64,000 nucleotides of DNA from Mycobacterium sp. 852002-51961_SCH5331710 (GTDB taxonomy: Bacteria > Actinomycetota > Actinomycetes > Mycobacteriales > Mycobacteriaceae), in contig NZ_LZSQ01000106.1 in assembly GCF_001665535.1 (NCBI RefSeq), forward strand, positions 61,248 to 125,247, given 5' to 3'. Both the position numbers and the translations under genes were made by a program. Below are positions 58,763 through 64,000 of this stretch, in pieces. Below the pieces are notes generated by a model. It saw nothing but the letters and a program-made list of their open reading frames with translations, was not told the DNA's origin and ran no database searches. How positions within the stretch are numbered: the first letter of the stretch is position 1; every line of letters begins with the position of its first letter.

Positions 58763-60166
58763 GTGACCGACACCGCGACGACTGCCAGGGGACGCTGGCG
58801 CGATCTGCTGGGGCCGAAATACCTCGGCGCCAGCACCGTGCTCGCCGGTGGCGTTGCGCTGTACGCCACCAACGAGTTCCTCACCATCAGCCTGATGCCC
58901 AGTGCGGTGGCCGATATCGGCGGTCACCGGTTCTACGCCTGGGTGACGACGGTGTACCTGGTGGCCTCGGTGGTCGCGGCAACGACCGTGCACTCGACGT
59001 TGATGCGGCTCGGCCCGCGGATGTCATACCTGTTGGCGCTCGGCGTGTTCGGCGTCGGCAGCGTGGCCTGTGCCGCGGCGCCCACCATGGAGACCCTGCT
59101 CGTCGGCCGCACGGTGCAGGGCCTGGCCGGTGGGCTGCTGGCCGGGCTGGGTTACGCGGTGATCAACGCGGCGCTGCCGGAGTGGTTGTGGACCAAGGCC
59201 TCGGCGCTGGTGTCGGCGATGTGGGGGGTCGGCACGCTGCTGGGACCCGCCGCGGGCGGGCTGTTCTCTCAATACAGTTCGTGGCGTTGGGCTTTCGGCG
59301 CGCTGGCGATCCTGACCGCGATGATCGCTGTGCTGGTGCCCGTCGCCCTGCCCGCGCGCCGCGACGCCGGCGTCGATGTCCCGCGCACGTTCATTCCCGT
59401 GTGGTCGCTGCTGTTGTTGGGCGCCGCCGCGCTGGCCGTCAGCGCCGCGGGCATCCCGCGGAATGCCTGGCTCACGGTCGTGTTGCTCGCGCTCGGCGGT
59501 GTCCTGGTGGGCGTATTCCTGGTGGTCGATCGCCGGCAATCCGCGGCGGTGTTGCCGCCCAGCGTGTTTGGGCCCGGCCCGTTGAAGTGGATCTACCTCA
59601 CCCTCGCGGTGTTGATGGCGGCCACGATGGCGGACATGTACGTCCCGCTGTTCGGGCAGCGGCTGGCGGGTCTCACCCCCGTCGCCGCGGGGTTCCTTGG
59701 TGCGGGTCTGGCGCTCGGCTGGACGGCGGGAGAGATCGGCAGCGCCTCGCTGAGCAACACGCGGGTCATCCGGCGTACGGTCGCGGCGGCGCCTGCCGTG
59801 ATGGCCTTCGGCCTCGCCGTCGCCGGGGTGACCATGCGCGACGGCGCCTCGCCCGCAGTGGTCGCGATCTGGGCCCTTGCGTTGGTCGTGACCGGTGCGG
59901 GGGTCGGCATCGCGTGGCCGCATCTGTCGGCATGGGCGATGAGCCGCGTCGACGATCCGGCGGAGGGGCCGACCGCGGCCGCCGCCATCAACACCGTGCA
60001 GCTCATCTCCGGTGCGTTCGGCGCCGGCCTCGCCGGGGTGCTGGTGAACATGACCGACGACGGCCAAGCCACGCCGGCGCGGTGGCTGTTGGCGGTGTTC
60101 GCCGGGCTGGCCGCGGTGGGGCTGATGGCGTCGACGAGGAGCGGGCGGCGGCCCCGCGAGGCGTAG
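58763..60166 (+). CDS. Major facilitator superfamily drug-efflux-type transporter
   Basis: 467 residues with about fourteen hydrophobic helices. MFS marks: LGASTVLAGGVALYATNEFLTISLMPSAVADIGG, the loop-2/3 motif, VGRTVQGLAGGLLAGLGYAVINAALP, a GxxxGPxxGG motif C (WGVGTLLGPAAGGLF) typical of drug:H+ antiporters. Counterpart of the M. tuberculosis efflux gene downstream of uvrB (Rv1634, from memory). Substrate not decidable. GTG start with its own promoter. Confidence 0.9.
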   Translation: MTDTATTARGRWRDLLGPKYLGASTVLAGGVALYATNEFLTISLMPSAVADIGGHRFYAWVTTVYLVASVVAATTVHSTLMRLGPRMSYLLALGVFGVGSVACAAAPTMETLLVGRTVQGLAGGLLAGLGYAVINAALPEWLWTKASALVSAMWGVGTLLGPAAGGLFSQYSSWRWAFGALAILTAMIAVLVPVALPARRDAGVDVPRTFIPVWSLLLLGAAALAVSAAGIPRNAWLTVVLLALGGVLVGVFLVVDRRQSAAVLPPSVFGPGPLKWIYLTLAVLMAATMADMYVPLFGQRLAGLTPVAAGFLGAGLALGWTAGEIGSASLSNTRVIRRTVAAAPAVMAFGLAVAGVTMRDGASPAVVAIWALALVVTGAGVGIAWPHLSAWAMSRVDDPAEGPTAAAAINTVQLISGAFGAGLAGVLVNMTDDGQATPARWLLAVFAGLAAVGLMASTRSGRRPREA

Positions 60167-60176
60167 CCTTCCCGTC

Positions 60177-61046
60177 GTGGATGCATACACCGCAGGCCGG
60201 CTGTGTCGCAGCGTCGATGCGCTGCACTCGCTGTCCTATTTCCTCCCGGAGTCCGCCGAACGTTTCGGTGCGCTCGGAATGCACGGTATGACACCGTATT
60301 TCGCCGTTCGTTCCGCCCCGATGGGTGCGGTGTCCGCGGAAGTCGTCACCGCCACATTCTTCAACTTCAACCCCGAACTCGTCGCGCAGTCGATCCCGCA
60401 TGCCTGGAGCCTGGCGTCGCCGGAGACGGTGTCCGAGACGCGGTACGCGATGGTCGAGGGTGCATTGCCGCGCATCCTCGGCGAGGAGCTGACGCGGTCT
60501 CCAGAACTGGCACGGGCCGCCGCGCTCCTGCGGCGGGCGGCGGAGGCCATCACGAACGGCGACGGGCGGCCGCTGTATGCGGGCCATTCCGGGCTGGCCT
60601 GGCCAGAATCGGTGCACGGCCAGATGTGGCATGCGGTCACGCTGCTGCGCGAGTACCGCGGCGACGGACACATCGCCGCGCTGGTTGCCAACGGGCTGAG
60701 CGGGTTGGAGGCGTTGGTCAGCCATACGGCCACCGGAATCGGGTTCTCGGTGCCGTTCGCTCAGGCGCTGCGCGGGTGGAGCGAGGATCAGTGGCGGGCA
60801 GGGTTGGCGCGGCTGCAGTCGCGCGGACTCGTCGACAGCGACGGCGCGCTGACCGATGCGGGCAGGCAGGTGCGGGCCCGCGTCGAGGATCTGACCGACG
60901 AGCTCGGATATGCGCCCTGGTCAGCGTTGTCCGACGACGACGGTCATCACATCGCGGTCGTGGCTAAGCGGATCCGCGACGCCGTGTCAGCCGCGAAGCT
61001 GTTTCCGTCGGGCGCGTTCGGCCCCCGCTACGGCGAACCGCGTTAG
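60177..61046 (+). CDS. SCO6745 family protein
   Basis: 289 residues, soluble. Conserved core: RSVDALHSLSYFLPESAERFGALGM, APMGAVSAEVVTATFFNFNPELVAQSIPHAWSLASPE, GRPLYAGHSGLAWPESVHGQMWHAVTLLREYRGDGHIAALV, and a C-terminal winged-helix-like segment WRAGLARLQSRGLVDSDGALTDAGRQVRARVEDLTDEL. This is the actinobacterial SCO6745/SalK-like family, function unknown; the last part resembles a MarR-type wing. GTG start 10 bases after the MFS stop, so they may be one transcript. Confidence 0.82.
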   Translation: MDAYTAGRLCRSVDALHSLSYFLPESAERFGALGMHGMTPYFAVRSAPMGAVSAEVVTATFFNFNPELVAQSIPHAWSLASPETVSETRYAMVEGALPRILGEELTRSPELARAAALLRRAAEAITNGDGRPLYAGHSGLAWPESVHGQMWHAVTLLREYRGDGHIAALVANGLSGLEALVSHTATGIGFSVPFAQALRGWSEDQWRAGLARLQSRGLVDSDGALTDAGRQVRARVEDLTDELGYAPWSALSDDDGHHIAVVAKRIRDAVSAAKLFPSGAFGPRYGEPR

Positions 61047-61106
61047 CAATCACGGCGATTGCAACGCTGGGCACGTACCCGCGACCCTGGCACTCTCACT
61101 GTCGAT

Positions 61107-61177
61107 GCGGGTGTGGCTGAGCGGATAGGCACCGGCCTGCAAAGCCGTTTACGCGGGTTCGAATCCCGCCATCCGCT
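61107..61177 (+). tRNA. tRNA-Cys (GCA)
   Basis: 71 nt. Acceptor GCGGGTG/CATCCGC (one G-U pair), D arm GGCTGAGCGGATAGGC, anticodon stem CGGC/GCCG with loop CTGCAAA giving GCA, T arm GCGGG-TTCGAAT-CCCGC, discriminator T (U73), the cysteine identity base. CCA is not encoded. Confidence 0.95.
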
Positions 61178-61424
61178 CGCATCACGTCGGTCCCTTTGCG
61201 GGGGACGGCGAGGTCGACACGGTCATCCGCGACAGCAAATTAACGCTTCCCAACCGAGCTGTGCGACAGCGATATTCAGCGCACTGTCGACACGGCTGGA
61301 CATCCTTTGCTGTCGCCGGCGTGTGCCACGCCGATGCAGGCGGAGTCGTCGCCATGAGGGCGGCGAGTATAAAATCGTTCCCGGATCGGAACCGATAAAT
61401 TGTTGCTGTAGTGAGGGATTGGTC
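61178..61424. other. Gene-free stretch with a likely promoter
   Basis: 247 bp between tRNA-Cys and the small secreted protein gene. TATAAAAT (61368-61375) is a very good -10 in an otherwise GC-rich region, about 50 bases before the GTG at 61425; no matching -35 is clear. Nothing coding is convincing here; the long opposite-strand frame lacks any protein-like pattern. Confidence 0.45.
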
Positions 61425-61709
61425 GTGAACGTGAAGAAGATCGGGGTGCAAGCGGGGCTCGTCGGCGCACTGGCGTTCACTGCGCTGGGTGTCGGAGCGG
61501 GTGTGGCGAACGCCGAACCGGCCGCGCCCAGCACGCCGAACATGACGTGGAAGCTCGACAAGTGGGATCACTGGGACCACCACTGGGATAAGCCTGGTCG
61601 CGGACCGCGCTGGGAGGCGCCGGCGTACTGGGAAGGCCCGCGCTATGGCGGTCCCTGCGTATGGGTACCGCCGGCCGTTTCGGTCTGGGTGCCGCCCGCC
61701 GTCTGCTAG
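61425..61709 (+). CDS. Small secreted protein with Trp/Asp/His-rich segment
   Basis: 94 residues from GTG 61425. Signal peptide MNVKKIGVQAGLVGALAFTALGVGAGVANA with AxA cleavage (ANA/EPA). The mature ~64 residues are MTWKLDKWDHWDHHWDKPGRG, then RWEAPAYWEGPRYGGPCVWVPPAVSVWVPPAVC. The WDHWDHHWDK run is His/Asp rich and could bind metal, and the repeated VWVPPAV closes with two cysteines. GTG with VVNVKK context is chosen over the long frame that crosses the tRNA. Its stop overlaps the stop of the convergent udgX by four bases. Family unknown. Confidence 0.72.
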   Translation: MNVKKIGVQAGLVGALAFTALGVGAGVANAEPAAPSTPNMTWKLDKWDHWDHHWDKPGRGPRWEAPAYWEGPRYGGPCVWVPPAVSVWVPPAVC

Positions 61710-62359
61710 CGAGCGAGGCCGGCGGCGAACCGCAGGTCGGACACCAGGGCGTCGAAGGCTTTCTCTCGCTCCTCCGGTGGGCCGCGCAGCACCGATGACG
61801 GATGCACGGTGACCGCCACCTCGGGGGAGATGTCGATCTCGTCGGTCGAGGGCAGCTTGAGCGCCTCGCCGCGGTGTGCCGTCAGCCGAAACTTGCTGCC
61901 CAGCAACGACTGTGCGGCCGTCGCGCCCATCAGCACCAGCACCTCGGGTCGGACGGCGTCGAGTTCGGCGAGCAGCCACGGCCGGCACGCGACCACCTCG
62001 GTGCGGCCGGGCGTCTTGTGGATGCGCCGCTTGCCGCGCTCGGGCAGGGTGAACTTGAAGTGCTTGACCGCGTTGGTGACATACACGCGGTCGCGGTCGA
62101 TGCCGGCCTGCACCAGCGCTTTGTCCAGCAGTTTGCCCGCGGGGCCCACGAACGGCGCCCCGGCCTTGTCCTCCTGATCGCCGGGCTGCTCACCGACCAA
62201 CATCAGCTCGGCGTTCGACGAACCACCGCCGAACACCACCTGCGTCGCGTCCAGGTAGAGATCGCAGCCCTTGCAACCGTGCGCGGCGTCGGCGAGGGCA
62301 TCGAGATCGTGGGTATCGGGGACGAACTCTTCGGCGGTGTGAGCTGGCCGTGCGGGCAT
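61706..62359 (-). CDS. udgX: UdgX: uracil-DNA glycosylase that bonds covalently to DNA
   Basis: 217 residues. Family-4-like uracil glycosylase with the UdgX hallmark loop GKRRIHKTPG: Lys110, Arg111, Arg112, Ile113, His114. In M. smegmatis UdgX the equivalent His forms a lasting bond with the abasic sugar after uracil release. Motif A GEQPGDQEDKAGAPFVGPAG (~57-75), motif B HPSS (His186). Fe-S ligands visible: Cys29, Cys32 (GCKGC), Cys125, with His100 (AVKHFKF) in the place of the fourth Cys of family 4. Start ATG 62359; GTG 62398 is possible. Overlaps the 3' end of the glycosyltransferase frame by at least 157 bases. Confidence 0.93.
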   Translation of the reverse strand: MPARPAHTAEEFVPDTHDLDALADAAHGCKGCDLYLDATQVVFGGGSSNAELMLVGEQPGDQEDKAGAPFVGPAGKLLDKALVQAGIDRDRVYVTNAVKHFKFTLPERGKRRIHKTPGRTEVVACRPWLLAELDAVRPEVLVLMGATAAQSLLGSKFRLTAHRGEALKLPSTDEIDISPEVAVTVHPSSVLRGPPEEREKAFDALVSDLRFAAGLAR

Positions 62360-63939
62360 GAGGTTCGGATACCCGCTCGGGGGCCGGTCACGCTCCACCG
62401 CGCCGACTTGATCACCTGGGCGAAGCTGAACTGCCAGCGTTCGACGATGCGGAAGCCCATCGCCTGCGGTACCCGGTACGCGGGCGCTCGGCGGAGTCGC
62501 GGTCCCGGATCCAGCGCGTGTCCGCTCTCATGGTCCGGGACGGTGGGGTCGCGTTGCGACACCGTCCACAGCACGGTGCAGGGCCGCAGCCGGTCGGCCA
62601 CGCCCCAGATACCAAGGTGGGCGTCCCACAACCGATTTCGCTGCGCCGCGCGGCGACCGCGTCCGGGATCGACGAGCGAGGCGTAGGCCTCGGGACGCGC
62701 GGCGGTCAACGGGCGGATCGGGCCGGGCGCCCAGTTGGTGGTGTTGTCAAGAACCAGGCAGTCACCGGGGGCGGCGTGCGCCGTGAGGACGTCGGCCACC
62801 TGGCTGAAGTCCATCCCCTCTTTCGCGTAGGGTCCGCGTTGTTCGAGCAGATAATTCGGGGTCGCCGCCACCGCCAGCGCCGTCAGCACCACCACGACGG
62901 CCTCCCGCGCTTTGACGGCGGCGGTGATGCCGATCGCCAGAAGCAGTGCCATCGCCGGCGAGGTGTAGGTCAGGTAGCGCGGGTAGTACACCGGCTCCCA
63001 GCACATCGAATAGAGCAGCAACACGGCCGTTGGGAGCACGATCCACGCGGCGCTGATCGCGACCAGCGACCGGACACCCGCATCCGTCGGCCGGAACCGT
63101 CGGATCGCGAGCAGGCTCAGGATCACTCCCGCCAGTACGAGGAATGCCACGCTGTGGTCGAAGTACTGCTCCCGCAACACCTCGGTGACCGTGTGCCAAC
63201 CCAGCGGCGAGATCCATCGGACCTGCGCGATCTGCGTCCTGCTGTACGCGAGGAGCGGCGCCACCGCCGAGACGGCCACCGCCGCCGTCACCAACCAGCG
63301 CCGGACGGCCGCACGCTGAGTCGCCATCGCCGCGATCGCCACCGCGTGCACGAGGACCATCAGCACGACGAAGACGTTCAAGAGCGACGAGCCCACCAGC
63401 GCCAATCCATAGCAGCCCCACAACCATCGGGCGTCGCGACGCACCGCGACCACCAATAGCACCGTCAGCCAGACGGCCGCGGCCGCCGTCAGCGCATAGG
63501 AGCGCGCTTCGATGCCCGCCCACGTGACCCGGGGGAGGATCGCGAACACGATGCCCGCGCAGACCGCCGTCGTGCGCGAGGCGAAGCGACGGGCCAGCAC
63601 CACGACACCGCTCGCAGCGAGCCCAATCGCAAGACAGCTCGACAGACGCACGTAGAACTCGGTGACCGGGAACACCGTCAACCACCCGTGCATCAGCAGG
63701 TAGTACAGGCCGTGCACCGCGTCGATGTTGTGCAGCAGACCCCACAGCGCAGGGATCGACCGGGTGGAGGCCGAGATCGTGGCGGCCTCGTCGAACCACA
63801 GCGACGGCCGAGCCGCGCCCGCCGCCGACACCGCGGTGGCGAACACGGCGGTCAGCACCGCATCGAACCGGCCCGCGCGCAGCGACGCGGCGGGGTCGAA
63901 GCGCGCAACGCGCCGCGGTCCCAGCGATAGATCCACGGC
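62203..63939 (-). CDS. GT-C mannosyltransferase-like membrane protein (5' end at contig edge)
   Basis: About 578 codons readable on the minus strand to the stop at 62203. GT-C polyprenyl-sugar transferase layout: N-terminal VLTAVFATAVSAAGAARPSLWFDEAATISASTRS with the catalytic-type Asp-Glu pair after the first helix, then about ten helices and a soluble C-terminal part (DCLVLDNTTNWAPGPIRPL, HLGIWGVADRLRPCTVLW). By position it corresponds to Rv1635c, which I recall as CapA, the first mannosyltransferase of ManLAM caps. Family-like sequence ends near FAQVIKSARW (~62400); the last ~65 codons read through udgX in another frame. Genomic sequence stops at 63939; GTG 63936 (VDLSLGPRR) may be the start, or it may be cut off. 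Confidence 0.82.
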   Translation of the reverse strand, partial: AVDLSLGPRRVARFDPAASLRAGRFDAVLTAVFATAVSAAGAARPSLWFDEAATISASTRSIPALWGLLHNIDAVHGLYYLLMHGWLTVFPVTEFYVRLSSCLAIGLAASGVVVLARRFASRTTAVCAGIVFAILPRVTWAGIEARSYALTAAAAVWLTVLLVVAVRRDARWLWGCYGLALVGSSLLNVFVVLMVLVHAVAIAAMATQRAAVRRWLVTAAVAVSAVAPLLAYSRTQIAQVRWISPLGWHTVTEVLREQYFDHSVAFLVLAGVILSLLAIRRFRPTDAGVRSLVAISAAWIVLPTAVLLLYSMCWEPVYYPRYLTYTSPAMALLLAIGITAAVKAREAVVVVLTALAVAATPNYLLEQRGPYAKEGMDFSQVADVLTAHAAPGDCLVLDNTTNWAPGPIRPLTAARPEAYASLVDPGRGRRAAQRNRLWDAHLGIWGVADRLRPCTVLWTVSQRDPTVPDHESGHALDPGPRLRRAPAYRVPQAMGFRIVERWQFSFAQVIKSARWSVTGPRAGIRTSCPHGQLTPPKSSSPIPTISMPSPTPRTVARAAISTWTRRRWCSAVVRRTPS

Positions 63940-64000
63940 CTGTCTCTTATACACATCTCCGAGCCCACGAGACTGCAGCTAATCTCGTATGCCGGGCTCT
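63940..64000. other. Non-genomic: Illumina Nextera adapter, index and P7 start
   Basis: From 63940 the sequence reads CTGTCTCTTATACACATCT, the Nextera transposase mosaic end, then CCGAGCCCACGAGAC, the read-2 adapter, an eight-base index TGCAGCTA (63974-63981), and ATCTCGTATGCCG, the start of P7, with a degraded last few bases. The residues MYKRQ in the minus-strand frame and LLYTSPSPRDCS on the plus strand are the well-known translations of this adapter. Confidence 0.97.

Noticed and set aside
61182..61988. A 268-codon minus-strand frame across tRNA-Cys downstream DNA and udgX
   Set aside because: Overlaps a strong promoter-like region, the secreted-protein gene and udgX; Arg-rich shadow with no recognisable pattern.
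63937..63954. MYKRQ start of the glycosyltransferase frame
   Set aside because: These codons are adapter sequence, not genome.

Overview
The window is high-GC actinobacterial chromosome, almost certainly a fast-growing Mycobacterium (Mycolicibacterium). The gene order hisF-hisI / bcp / trpE-(Trp membrane protein)-trpC-trpB-trpA-lgt / TM2-DUF2752 / pyk / tesB / cydDC-cydAB / HdeD-like / adenylate cyclase-tRNA-pdtaR / thiolase-DUF35 / polA-rpsA-coaE-uvrB-MFS-tRNA-Cys-glycosyltransferase matches, from memory, the M. tuberculosis order around Rv1605 to Rv1635c. The extra blocks (gltBD, a glutamine-type ABC transporter with a two-component pair, a second Dps, a liv operon) resemble what I recall of M. 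smegmatis. Coding density is very high. The longest gene-free stretch is about 250 bp (61178-61424). No insertion sequence, prophage, CRISPR array or plasmid module is visible.

Layout. 1-8006: end of the histidine operon, then a tryptophan operon (trpE, a Trp-linked membrane protein, trpC, trpB, trpA) translationally coupled to lgt. 8003-13338: lgt with a very long acidic repeat tail, a DUF222/HNH (13E12-type) gene under a perfect LexA box, and two small membrane proteins. 13343-21766: gltBD, pyruvate kinase and a TesB thioesterase. 21767-28521 (minus): cytochrome bd operon cydA-cydB-cydD-cydC plus a DUF4190 protein, and an HdeD-like protein. 28703-35916: glutamine-type ABC transporter, LuxR-class two-component system, DUF2339 protein, Dps, SRPBCC protein. 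35891-38027: membrane adenylate cyclase, a tRNA with CAA anticodon, and the ANTAR regulator PdtaR. 38216-43300: branched-chain amino acid ABC operon livKHMGF with an internal terminator-like hairpin. 43301-45866: small membrane proteins and a thiolase/DUF35 pair behind a KstR-type operator. 45958-60166: polA, PrsW, rpsA, coaE-GrpB fusion, secreted protein, TetR-DUF402-Fpg/Nei operon divergent from an enoyl-CoA hydratase, uvrB, MFS pump. 60177-63939: SCO6745-type protein, tRNA-Cys, small secreted protein, UdgX, and a GT-C glycosyltransferase.

The last 61 bases (63940-64000) are not genomic. They are an untrimmed Illumina Nextera adapter with index and P7 sequence, so the contig ends there and the glycosyltransferase start cannot be read reliably.

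How the genes work together: amino-acid supply (His, Trp, Glu, Gln and branched-chain import), central carbon (pyk), low-oxygen respiration (cyd, with a CRP-like site next to cydA and a cyclase 8 kb away), and a concentration of DNA repair genes (polA, Fpg/Nei, uvrB, udgX and the LexA-boxed HNH gene). The points most worth a second look are the repeat tail of Lgt, the tRNA-Leu(CAA) with a short variable loop, the twin operators over the TetR/enoyl-CoA hydratase start codons, the udgX/glycosyltransferase overlap, the operator over the dps promoter, and the adapter artefact.
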